This document shows positions 1-7,397 of a stretch of DNA of 64,000 bases, one piece after another. Position 1 is the first letter of the stretch. Every line of letters begins with the position of its first letter. The translations under genes and the position numbers were made by a program. The notes beneath the pieces are model-generated. The model made no database searches. It had not been told where the DNA came from and saw only the letters and a program-made list of their open reading frames with translations. The stretch is from assembly GCA_934747805.1 (NCBI GenBank), contig CAKVHC010000001.1, forward strand, positions 62,001 to 126,000, written 5' to 3'. The stretch comes from an uncultured Clostridia bacterium (GTDB lineage: Bacteria > Bacillota > Clostridia > Christensenellales > UBA1242).

Positions 1-80
1 ATTAATATTTTTGCAATTTTTTGCAATTTTTTTAATATATAATATTTTTTTAGAAATAATTCAATATTTATCTTTTTTAA

Positions 81-674
81 TTATTGGTCGGTTGGAATTT
101 TCAACATTACTGTGCCTTGTTTTTCTAAACAGAGAGGACATTTGTCCCATGCTTCTTTACCTTCGGCTTCATAGCCACACGAACCACATTTCCATTTAGT
201 TGCCTTGGTCTTTTTGTACATTGTTTTATCTGCAACCTGTCTGTGTAGTTCATGCAAAATTTTGTGGTGGCAGGACTCCACTTGAATAATGTCGTCATAA
301 AGTTCGGCAATGTCTTTAAAACCTTCTTTGAGCGCAATATCTCTATAGCGTGGATAGACAATCGCAAACTCATCTTTTTCGTCTTCGCTAGCCACTTTCA
401 AGTTTTCTGCCAAATCCCATTTCTCTTTGAACGGATATCCCGAGCACACTTCAATGTTGGTGATTGTGTCCTTGCTGGCGTCTTGAATTTTGGTGTAGAA
501 CATTCGTGCGTGGTTAAACTCATTGTACACGAGTTGGTCTATTTGCTGTGCCAGTTGTTCAAAGCCTTGCATACGTGCTCCATATTCAATAAACTTGTAT
601 CTCACCATTGCTTGACATTCGCCTGCAAATGAATTGGCCAGATTTTTAATTGTTTCACTTTCAATCAACTTCAT
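81..674 (-). CDS. Rubrerythrin (diiron peroxidase with C-terminal rubredoxin domain)
   Basis: Reduces hydrogen peroxide in the cytoplasm of anaerobes, taking electrons from rubredoxin-type carriers. The 197-residue protein has a ferritin-like four-helix domain (about residues 1-140) with the expected ligands: a Glu in FAGECQA, an ExxH in NEFNHA, and a second in VESCHH. A rubredoxin-like iron site follows near residue 160 with CGSCGYEAEG and CPLC. The ATG at 674 is preceded by GGGGAGAAAGAT. The gene stands alone and divergent from ileS. A second rubrerythrin, fused to a hydrogenase, is encoded at 24017-26080. Family call is firm; the exact subclass is not resolved. Confidence 0.95.
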   Translation of the reverse strand: MKLIESETIKNLANSFAGECQAMVRYKFIEYGARMQGFEQLAQQIDQLVYNEFNHARMFYTKIQDASKDTITNIEVCSGYPFKEKWDLAENLKVASEDEKDEFAIVYPRYRDIALKEGFKDIAELYDDIIQVESCHHKILHELHRQVADKTMYKKTKATKWKCGSCGYEAEGKEAWDKCPLCLEKQGTVMLKIPTDQ

Positions 675-750
675 AATATCTTTCTCCCCATAGGCTAATG
701 ATTGACAATAAACAAACTAATATTCAACAAAAATCAGCACGCAAAAAATA

Positions 751-779
751 TTGACAAAGTTTTTGCGGAATGCTAAAAT
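751..779 (+). promoter_or_regulatory. Sigma-A promoter of the ileS T-box transcript
   Basis: TTGACA at 751-756 and TAAAAT at 774-779 are separated by exactly 17 bp. Transcription would start near 786, just before the T-box leader. Confidence 0.8.
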
Positions 780-785
780 CTAGTT

Positions 786-1034
786 AGTTTAATAAAAATG
801 CGTTACCATCAAGGACAGGAGCGATAGCAATGTGCGATTGAGAGAGTTGACATTTGGTGCGAGTCAATGAACACAGCTATGAGTGCTTATCACCTTTGAG
901 AGCAAGAGAGTGAACGGGCGACCTATTAACTTTTCTCGGCAGACTACCGTCATACAGTCAGCGGATGATTGTCCGTGCAAATAAGTGGTTATACAAAGGC
1001 TCTTTGTGTCTTATCTGCGCAAAGGGCGTTTTTT
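786..1034 (+). promoter_or_regulatory. T-box riboswitch controlling ileS
   Basis: Leader RNA that senses uncharged tRNA-Ile. Stem I carries the typical distal segment TGGTGCGAGTC (about 855-865) and the closing segment ending in CACCTTTGAGAGC. Just before it, ATC at 889-891 sits where the specifier codon belongs and encodes isoleucine. The T-box bulge is TGGT (986-989), which pairs with the ACCA end expected for tRNA-Ile. A terminator with stem GCTCTTTGTG (999-1008) pairing with 1018-1027, followed by six T, overlaps the antiterminator. The T-box core departs from the usual AGGGTGGNACCGCG. Confidence 0.88.
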
Positions 1035-1057
1035 ATTAAATAAATAAGGAGAGAACA

Positions 1058-4000
1058 ATGAAAAAAGAAGTTGCAATGCCCAATTTTATAGAAATGGAAC
1101 ACAACGTGCTTTCATTTTGGGATAAGGAAAAATGTTTTGACCGCCTTGTAGACAAGAACCGTGACAGCAAAAAGCGTTTCCGCTTTCTTGACGGTCCAAT
1201 GACTGCCAACAACCCAGCCGGAGTGCACCACATTTGGGGCAGAACGCTGAAAGACGTTTCTATCAAATATCACTCACTCAAGGGCGAAAGCTGTCAATAT
1301 CAAAACGGCTTCGACGCACAAGGACTTTGGGTAGAAGTGGAAGTAGAAAAGTCGCTTGGACTTAACGGCAAGCCAGAAATCGTGAAATACGGCTTGGACA
1401 AATTCACCAACGCTTGTATGGACCGAGTTAAGCACTTTGCCAACATCATCACCAACCAATCAATCCGTATGGGACAATGGATGGACTGGGATCACAGTTA
1501 TTTCACCAACACGGATGAAAACATTACTAGCATTTGGTACTTTTTGAAAGAATGCGACCGTCGTGGCTGGCTAGTCAAGAAATTTAGACCAATGGTCTGG
1601 TGTCCACGTTGTGGCACAAGCCTATCCGATCACGAAATGGTGGGCAGCTACAGTGAAGTAACTCACACTGCTCTATTTATCAAACTGCCAGTGAAAAATA
1701 AAGACTTCAAAATGGTGGCTTGGACCACAACCCCTTGGACACTCAGTGCCAATGTGGCTCTTGCCGTAAACCCTAACTTAGACTATGTAAAAGTCAATTT
1801 CCATGGCGAAAACATTGTACTCGGCAAAGACAGCCTAAAGATCCTCAAAGAAAAGGTGGAAATCCTTGACGAGTTTAAGGGCAGCGAACTCGTTGGCCTT
1901 GAATACGAAACCTGCTTCCCAGAGCTTGAGAAACAAAACTTTGTTCACAAAGTGGTCGCATGGGAGGACGTTGACGCCACCGAAGGCAGCTGCGTCGTTC
2001 ACATTGCACCAGGCTGTGGTGTGGAAGACTTTGAGTTGGGTCAGCGACTTGGCTTGCCTGCGATCTGCCCTATCAACGACAACGGCGTACTGCTTGACGA
2101 TTGCGGTTTCTTGGCTGGCAAGAAGACGACCGACGTCGTAGATTTGGTCGTAAATCGCCTTAAAGCCGACAACAAACTTTTGTACGCACACCCTCACAAA
2201 CACAGCTATGCTCATTGTTGGCGTTGTAAGACTGACATTGTGTACAAATTGGTGGACAGCTGGTATATCAAAGTGGACGAGCTCCGTCCAATGCTTTTGA
2301 ACGCAATTGAAGACGTAACATTCCAACCAGAATACGCAAAGAAACGTATGCAAGACTGGTTGAACAATATGGGCGACTGGCCAATTAGCCGCAGCCGATT
2401 CTATGGCTTGCCTTTGCCATTCTATGTTTGCCCTGAGTGTAAAAAAGTGCATGTCATCGGCAGCCTTGACGAGCTAAAAGCACGTGCTGTCGACCCACAT
2501 TTAGTGGACAAAATGCCTAACATACACCGCCCATGGATTGACGACATCAAAATCAAATGCGATTGCGGAGCGGAAATTAACCGTATTACTGACGTGGGCG
2601 ACTGCTGGCTAGACTCCGGCATTACTCCATTCAGCACGAAAAAGTATTTCACAGATAGAGAATACTTTAACAACAACTTCCCTAGCGATTATGTGTGCGA
2701 AATGATTGAGCAAGTGCGTTTGTGGTTCTTCTCAATTTTGGTTATGAGCGTTGTGCTCACAGGCAAAGCACCTTACAAACGAGTGGTCACTCACCAATAC
2801 GTAAAAGACGAGAACGGCAACGAGTTCCACAAGAGCGGTGGCAATAGTTTGCTTGCCGATGTTGTGGCTGACAAAGTTGGCGCTGACACCATCCGCTATT
2901 TGTACGGCGGAGCGAATCCAACAATGGACGTTCGTTTCGGCTACAACCTTGCCGACGAAGCAAGACGTAAATTGCTTGGTTTTTGGAATACATACACTTT
3001 CTTCAACACTTATGCCTCGATTGACAATCCTGACATTGCAAGTTTTACACCAAACACAAGCGATTTCACCAAAGCGGACAAATGGCTGATTGAATCTATC
3101 AATAAATTCGTGCGTGACAGTGACCGCAACTATGCGGACTATAAATCTTATCTTGTGGTGAAAGATTTTGAAGTGCTGATTGACGATATCTCCAATTTCT
3201 ACATCCGCACCAATCGTAAACGTTTCTGGAAGAGCGAGAATCACAACGATCAAATGACAGCATACTGGTGCTTGTATAACGCAATCAAAAACATCTGCAT
3301 TGTAATGGCACCAATCACTCCATTCCTGACCGAACACATCTGGCAAAACATGGTGCGTGAAGTGGAGGCAAACAGCCCAATCAGTGTAATGCTTGCCGAC
3401 TTCCCAACTTCTATGCTTGACGTTAAATTTGAAAACGTTTTGGACGACACTCAAAACGCACGTGAGGTGATTACAATTGCATCACGCTTGCGTAACGAAA
3501 ACCAAATCAAAGTCAAACAACCACTCAAAACTATGTATCTTGTCGTCAATGACGAAACGACGCGTGCATGCACCGAGTTTGAGTCAATGATTAAAGAAGA
3601 GTTGAATATCAAGGAAATTGTGTTTGAAAAAGACAACCACAAATTCAACATTCCATTCCTAACAATCGACTTCAAAAAAGCTGGTGCTGTGCTTAAGGGC
3701 GACGTGCAAAAAGTGAAAAATTTGCTCGCTAATGCGTCAGACGACGAAATGGCAAAACTTGTTGGTGAATACAACGACGGCAAGGTTTCTGTTGGTGAAT
3801 TTAAAGACTTAGACAAAGAATTGTTTGTACTCAATTTCAAGCCAAAGAGTGAGTTTGTTGTGGCCACCGAAAACGGCAAAACCGTCGTGCTCGACACCAC
3901 AATCGACGAAGAGTTGACGCTGGAAGGCATGTATCGTGAATTCGTACGTGGCTTGCAAGTGATGCGTAAGGAAAGTGGTTTCATGATTGAAGACCGCATT

Positions 4001-4171
4001 ATTGCCGAGTTCACCACTACAAGTGACAAGGCACAAAAGATGCTCGACAAATTCTTGCCAAAGATTATGGTTGAAGCACTTATCAAGAGTGTGGACAAAG
4101 TGGCAACCCCACAAGCCGAGAACGATATCGAAACTCAAGATGAAATTGTACACGTCAAACTATCTAAATAA
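1058..4171 (+). CDS. ileS: Isoleucyl-tRNA synthetase, type 2, with inverted HIGH motif
   Basis: Charges tRNA-Ile with isoleucine. At 1037 residues it fits the longer, eukaryote-like IleRS2 type. The Rossmann core has PMTANNPAGVHHIWGRTLKD: the HIGH signature reads GVHH at residues 55-58 instead of HxGH, so the first and third positions are swapped. The KMSKS loop is HKSGG at 591-595. The editing domain contains the TTPWTL segment, and an anticodon-binding domain occupies the C-terminal third. GxHH variants of IleRS2 are known to be extremely mupirocin-resistant; resistance here is inferred from the motif. A GGAG ribosome site precedes the ATG at 1058. Expression is controlled by the T-box leader and ends at the terminator at 4171. 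Confidence 0.96.
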   Translation: MKKEVAMPNFIEMEHNVLSFWDKEKCFDRLVDKNRDSKKRFRFLDGPMTANNPAGVHHIWGRTLKDVSIKYHSLKGESCQYQNGFDAQGLWVEVEVEKSLGLNGKPEIVKYGLDKFTNACMDRVKHFANIITNQSIRMGQWMDWDHSYFTNTDENITSIWYFLKECDRRGWLVKKFRPMVWCPRCGTSLSDHEMVGSYSEVTHTALFIKLPVKNKDFKMVAWTTTPWTLSANVALAVNPNLDYVKVNFHGENIVLGKDSLKILKEKVEILDEFKGSELVGLEYETCFPELEKQNFVHKVVAWEDVDATEGSCVVHIAPGCGVEDFELGQRLGLPAICPINDNGVLLDDCGFLAGKKTTDVVDLVVNRLKADNKLLYAHPHKHSYAHCWRCKTDIVYKLVDSWYIKVDELRPMLLNAIEDVTFQPEYAKKRMQDWLNNMGDWPISRSRFYGLPLPFYVCPECKKVHVIGSLDELKARAVDPHLVDKMPNIHRPWIDDIKIKCDCGAEINRITDVGDCWLDSGITPFSTKKYFTDREYFNNNFPSDYVCEMIEQVRLWFFSILVMSVVLTGKAPYKRVVTHQYVKDENGNEFHKSGGNSLLADVVADKVGADTIRYLYGGANPTMDVRFGYNLADEARRKLLGFWNTYTFFNTYASIDNPDIASFTPNTSDFTKADKWLIESINKFVRDSDRNYADYKSYLVVKDFEVLIDDISNFYIRTNRKRFWKSENHNDQMTAYWCLYNAIKNICIVMAPITPFLTEHIWQNMVREVEANSPISVMLADFPTSMLDVKFENVLDDTQNAREVITIASRLRNENQIKVKQPLKTMYLVVNDETTRACTEFESMIKEELNIKEIVFEKDNHKFNIPFLTIDFKKAGAVLKGDVQKVKNLLANASDDEMAKLVGEYNDGKVSVGEFKDLDKELFVLNFKPKSEFVVATENGKTVVLDTTIDEELTLEGMYREFVRGLQVMRKESGFMIEDRIIAEFTTTSDKAQKMLDKFLPKIMVEALIKSVDKVATPQAENDIETQDEIVHVKLSK

Positions 4172-4199
4172 AAAAAAAGTGGCACACGCCACTTTTTTA
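4171..4199. terminator. Bidirectional terminator between ileS and the SpoU methylase
   Basis: A run of A, the stem GTGGC / GCCAC with loop ACAC, then a run of T, directly after the ileS stop. The methylase stop codon (4197-4199) lies in the T run. The same hairpin recurs at 4758-4786. Confidence 0.85.
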
Positions 4200-4721
4200 G
4201 TCTTCACTACGTAAATAATCTTCTGTCATTTTATAGCCAGCAATTGCCAGTGCTGTTGCCACGTTCATAGACGAGTTCTTGCCATACATATCTATGTGCA
4301 CCGCTCCGTCAATTTGACATAGCACATTTTCGCTAACACCATAATTTTCATTGCCCACTATGAGAGCCAGTTTGCCTAACCTTGCAAAATTCACTTCTCT
4401 CAATGATTTACTTTTATTTGTAATCTCGAGTGCAATTTTTGTGAATCCATTGTCATCTAAATATTTCAATGCTGTTTCGGCATTATTAAAAACCATATAA
4501 GGAATGTGTCGTTCGCATGACCTAGCTGTTTTCTTAATTTTATTCATGTCCAAACTACTTTTAGAAATGATAATTATCCCCGAAAAATTGAAAACATCTG
4601 CAATTCTAAATGCACTGCCAATATTTTCGCAATGGTCCAATTCATCTAGCACAATGACAGATGGATTATTTATTTCTTTTTGCACTTCTTTAAACTCATT
4701 GTGGCTCAACTGTTTTTCCAT
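4197..4721 (-). CDS. SpoU/TrmH-family RNA 2'-O-ribose methyltransferase
   Basis: Predicted to methylate a ribose 2'-OH in tRNA or rRNA with S-adenosylmethionine through the deep-trefoil knot of the SPOUT fold. Three motifs are visible in order: ENIGSAFRIADVF, LIVGNENYGVS and NSSMNVATALAIAGYKM. I place the start at 4721 (MEKQLSHNEF) rather than upstream. A promoter TTTACA (4751-4756), 16 bp, TATAAT (4729-4734) ends 7 nt before this ATG, so the message appears leaderless. About 174 residues. The gene is flanked by two identical hairpin terminators. The RNA target cannot be told from sequence. Confidence 0.88.
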   Translation of the reverse strand: MEKQLSHNEFKEVQKEINNPSVIVLDELDHCENIGSAFRIADVFNFSGIIIISKSSLDMNKIKKTARSCERHIPYMVFNNAETALKYLDDNGFTKIALEITNKSKSLREVNFARLGKLALIVGNENYGVSENVLCQIDGAVHIDMYGKNSSMNVATALAIAGYKMTEDYLRSED

Positions 4722-4757
4722 ATTCTCAATTATATTCTGTGCATAACATTTGTAAAG

Positions 4758-4786
4758 CAAAAAGTGGCACACGCCACTTTTTTTTA
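4758..4786. terminator. Second copy of the GTGGC-ACAC-GCCAC terminator
   Basis: Same stem, loop and flanking A and T runs as the terminator at 4171-4199. It ends the XRE operon on the minus strand; that regulator's stop codon starts at 4784. Confidence 0.8.
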
Positions 4787-4984
4787 ATCTTCCAAACCAA
4801 TAATATAGTCGGCAGTAACGCCATAAATTTTGGCTAGAGTGATTAACATATCTATGCTGATTTCTAAATTTCCTAATTCATACTTACTATAGTTTGAGCG
4901 GTCGATCTGCAATTCATTTGCTATGTCTTGTTGCGTGAAGCCACCATTTATTCTCAGTTCTTTTAATCTTTTGCCAATGTTCAT
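4784..4984 (-). CDS. Small XRE-family helix-turn-helix regulator
   Basis: A 66-residue protein that is almost entirely one Cro/C1-type DNA-binding domain: IGKRLKELRINGGFTQQDIA, then the recognition-helix segment IDRSNYSKYELG, then a closing helix ending in DYIIGLED. There is no sensor domain. It lies 7 nt downstream of another XRE gene (4992-5306), so the two are probably co-transcribed. No strong ribosome site is visible before the ATG at 4984. Targets are unknown; nearby candidates are its own operon and the divergent SLOG gene. Confidence 0.85.
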   Translation of the reverse strand: MNIGKRLKELRINGGFTQQDIANELQIDRSNYSKYELGNLEISIDMLITLAKIYGVTADYIIGLED

Positions 4985-4991
4985 AATAATT

Positions 4992-5306
4992 TTAGTCTTT
5001 CTTTATAAAATCAATCATTGATTTTTTCTTTTCAGCAGACATAGATGCGAGTAATTCTTCCAATTCCTTATCTTCGTTGTATGTGGCAATGTTCTTACTG
5101 AAAAATCTCTCAATAGGAAATTCACAAACGTCCAATATCTTCAATAATATCTGCATAGACAAGTTTATGTCTTGACTTTCGACCTTGCCGACGTAGTTTT
5201 CACTCATACCTATGCGTAGACTTAACTCTCGTGCCGACAAGTTCTTCAAATTGCGGACATAACCGATACGCAATAATATTTCTTTAATAGTTAAATTATT
5301 TTCCAT
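4992..5306 (-). CDS. XRE-family helix-turn-helix regulator with C-terminal tail
   Basis: About 104 residues from MENNLTIKEIL at 5306. The helix-turn-helix is in the first 70 residues (LSARELSLRIGMSENYVGKVE); an acidic and lysine-rich helical tail follows. A longer reading from 5360 is open, but a TATAAT box on the minus strand (5313-5318) ends only 6 nt before the ATG at 5306 and no ribosome site is present, so I prefer a leaderless start at 5306. First gene of a two-regulator unit, divergent from the SLOG gene. Confidence 0.8.
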   Translation of the reverse strand: MENNLTIKEILLRIGYVRNLKNLSARELSLRIGMSENYVGKVESQDINLSMQILLKILDVCEFPIERFFSKNIATYNEDKELEELLASMSAEKKKSMIDFIKKD

Positions 5307-5360
5307 ACCACAATTATATTTCAACATTCTTTTAACCATACATATCATTAATATTAACAT

Positions 5361-5389
5361 TTGACAAAAGTCTCAATTATGCATATTAT
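5361..5389 (+). promoter_or_regulatory. Promoter of the SLOG-family gene
   Basis: TTGACA at 5361-5366 and TATTAT at 5384-5389 with 17 bp spacing, in the gap between the divergent XRE operon and the SLOG gene. Confidence 0.75.
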
Positions 5390-5434
5390 TATGGTGTAAA
5401 TAGGTATTAATAATAATTACAAAAGGTGTAAATT

Positions 5435-5953
5435 ATGGAAATACATACAAATAGGGTGCATGCATGTACTTTTATTGGGCATAGAAAGGCTGATTTGAGC
5501 CAAGAGCAGATTGAAAAAGTTAAGAGTGTTGTTGAAAGTCTGATTGTTGAACATGGGGTCAGTGAATTTTTGTTTGGCAGTAAGAGTGAGTTTGATAGTT
5601 TATGTTGGGAGATTGTAACTGAATTAAAACGAAAATATCCGCACATTAGGCGGATTAATGTGCGTGCGGAATATAGATATGTTTATGACGATTATCTTTC
5701 GTCACTTTTGACCTATTATGAAGAGAGTTTTTATCCAGATGAGATTGCAGATGCTGGGCGACAAGTGTATGTGGCACGCAACAGATATATGATTGACCGA
5801 GCGGAATATTGTGTGTTTTATCTATTGGAAAATTACACACCACCGCAACAGCCGTTGCGAAAGCACTGCATAACGCCTATCTCGGCTAAAAGCGGAACAA
5901 AGGTGGCCTATGAGTACGCCAAACGCAAGAAACGAGAGATTATTCTAATCTAG
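5435..5953 (+). CDS. SLOG-family (DUF1273/YpsA-like) protein
   Basis: A 172-residue protein with the Rossmann-like SLOG fold (SMF/DprA-LOG superfamily), thought to bind nucleotides or related ligands. Visible marks are the N-terminal strand CTFIGHRKA, the segment FLFGSKSEFDSLCWE that matches the glycine-rich loop plus FD pair of the family, and a late segment SAKSGTKVAYEYAKRKKREI. Function is unknown for this subgroup; relatives appear in nucleotide-signalling and phage-conflict settings. Promoter at 5361; the ribosome site is AAAAGGTG before the ATG. It stands beside two XRE regulators. Confidence 0.75.
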   Translation: MEIHTNRVHACTFIGHRKADLSQEQIEKVKSVVESLIVEHGVSEFLFGSKSEFDSLCWEIVTELKRKYPHIRRINVRAEYRYVYDDYLSSLLTYYEESFYPDEIADAGRQVYVARNRYMIDRAEYCVFYLLENYTPPQQPLRKHCITPISAKSGTKVAYEYAKRKKREIILI

Positions 5954-6168
5954 TGCATGTTTACAAATGTGATAAAAATCAGAACCAATACAGCACAAGC
6001 AAGAGCGTAAAAATCCAACGCAATTGGTTTGCACTTATTGGCGACATATGTAATCTGAAAGGGTTGAATGGTGGCTGTGGCTCACGGCGTGCCAAGATTG
6101 TAGTAACCAACAACAGTGACAGTCAGATTCCAAGTCCTGTGTAAGACCTAAAACGGCCGGATAGAAAA
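5954..6168 (+). other. Unassigned 215-nt segment ending at a strong terminator
   Basis: A short open frame starting at GTG (5953) covers 63 codons but has no ribosome site, overlaps the SLOG stop and resembles no family I know. The segment is less AT-rich than ordinary spacers and runs into the hairpin at 6171-6196. It could be a 3' UTR, a small RNA or a decayed gene. I could not match it to 6S, SRP, RNase P or tmRNA features. Confidence 0.3.
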
Positions 6169-6170
6169 GG

Positions 6171-6196
6171 GAACGCTTAATAGCGTTTCTTTTTTG
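6171..6196 (+). terminator. Intrinsic terminator downstream of the SLOG gene
   Basis: Stem AACGCT / AGCGTT with a TAAT loop, followed by TCTTTTTT. Confidence 0.8.
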
Positions 6197-6325
6197 ATTA
6201 TTCGCAAGAAATGTGTCCTAATATTTCAAAATCCATGTTTCTTTCCATGTTCTATTGTGCGGAAATATATGTTTTCACATATTTTGAACCCAACTCTAAC
6301 AGAGCTAGATTTTTTCAAAACTTAT

Positions 6326-6339
6326 CGAACAAATGTTTG
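6326..6339. promoter_or_regulatory. LexA (SOS) box upstream of recA
   Basis: CGAACAAATGTTTG matches the Gram-positive LexA consensus CGAACRNRYGTTYG at every position. Its 3' end overlaps the -35 element of the candidate recA promoter at 6337. Confidence 0.9.
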
Positions 6340-6376
6340 AAAAACGTTTGCAAATTTACATACAATGTGGTAATAT
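6337..6376 (+). promoter_or_regulatory. recA promoter region
   Basis: Two overlapping choices: TTGAAA (6337-6342) with TACAAT (6361-6366), spacer 18 bp, and TTGCAA (6348-6353) with TAATAT (6371-6376), spacer 17 bp. The first overlaps the LexA box directly, which would explain repression. Confidence 0.65.
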
Positions 6377-6402
6377 ATTTGCGTAAAAGTTTAGGAGAAG
6401 TT

Positions 6403-7395
6403 ATGGAAAACGCAGATAAGACTAAGGCTATTGAACAAGCCATTTTGCAGATTGAGAAACAATTTGGCAAGGGTTCTATTATCAAAATGGACGAAACGGC
6501 TGTGGCTGACGTAGACGTTGTCAGCACAGGATGTTTGACATTGGACGTTGCTCTCGGCATTGGTGGAATGCCTAGAGGCAGAATTATTGAGATTTACGGA
6601 CCAGAATCCAGTGGTAAGACAACTGTGGCTTTGCACGTTGTGGCAGAGGTACAGAAGAAGGGCGGCATTGCAGCATTCGTGGATGCCGAGCATGCGCTTG
6701 ACCCACTCTATGCTCAGAAGATTGGTGTCAACATCAACGAATTGTACGTTTCGCAGCCAGACACTGGTGAACAAGCTTTGGAGATTGTGGAGCAACTCGT
6801 TCGCAGTGGCGGTGTAGACATTGTAGTCGTTGACTCAGTGGCAGCGCTCACCCCACGTGCCGAAATTGAGGGCGAAATGGGTGACAGTTTTATCGGTGCG
6901 CAAGCAAGACTTATGTCCCAAGCGTTGCGTAAACTTACAGCCATCACTTCAAAGAGCAAGACAATAGTTTTGTTCATCAACCAATTGCGTGAAAAAGTCG
7001 GCGTAATGTTCGGTTCCCCTGAAACCACACCTGGCGGCAAGGCATTAAAATTCTATAGTTCTATCCGCCTTGACGTCCGCAAAACTGACACACTTAAAAA
7101 CGGACAAGAAATGTATGGCAACCGCACCAAAGTGAAAGTGGTTAAAAATAAACTTGCTCCTCCATTCAAAGTGGCAGAATTTGATATCATCTATGGACAA
7201 GGCATTAGCCAGGTCGGTTGTATCTTGGACATGGCGCTCGAATTTGGCATCGTGGAAAAGAGCGGCAGTTGGTTCAGCTACAACGGAGACAAGATTGGAC
7301 AAGGCCGTGACAATGTTTGCGAATATTTGAAAGTGAACAGCGACCTAATGGAACAGATTAAACAACAAGTTCTCGACGCAATGAAAAAGAATTAG
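6403..7395 (+). CDS. recA: RecA recombinase
   Basis: Forms ATP-dependent filaments on single-stranded DNA for homologous recombination and triggers LexA self-cleavage. The frame is open from 6211, but the start at 6403 ([10 protein letters not shown]) follows TTAGGAGAAG, giving 330 residues, close to a short RecA. Walker A is GPESSGKTT; Walker B is in [12 protein letters not shown]; the DNA-binding loop region follows [13 protein letters not shown] and NQLREKVG. It is followed 2 nt later by recN and preceded by a perfect SOS box, so both genes are probably damage-inducible. Confidence 0.98.
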   Translation: MENADKTKAIEQAILQIEKQFGKGSIIKMDETAVADVDVVSTGCLTLDVALGIGGMPRGRIIEIYGPESSGKTTVALHVVAEVQKKGGIAAFVDAEHALDPLYAQKIGVNINELYVSQPDTGEQALEIVEQLVRSGGVDIVVVDSVAALTPRAEIEGEMGDSFIGAQARLMSQALRKLTAITSKSKTIVLFINQLREKVGVMFGSPETTPGGKALKFYSSIRLDVRKTDTLKNGQEMYGNRTKVKVVKNKLAPPFKVAEFDIIYGQGISQVGCILDMALEFGIVEKSGSWFSYNGDKIGQGRDNVCEYLKVNSDLMEQIKQQVLDAMKKN

Positions 7396-7397
7396 TT

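Noticed and set aside
5953..6144. 63-codon frame starting at GTG
   Set aside because: No ribosome site, overlap with the SLOG stop and no recognisable protein features; kept only as an unassigned segment.
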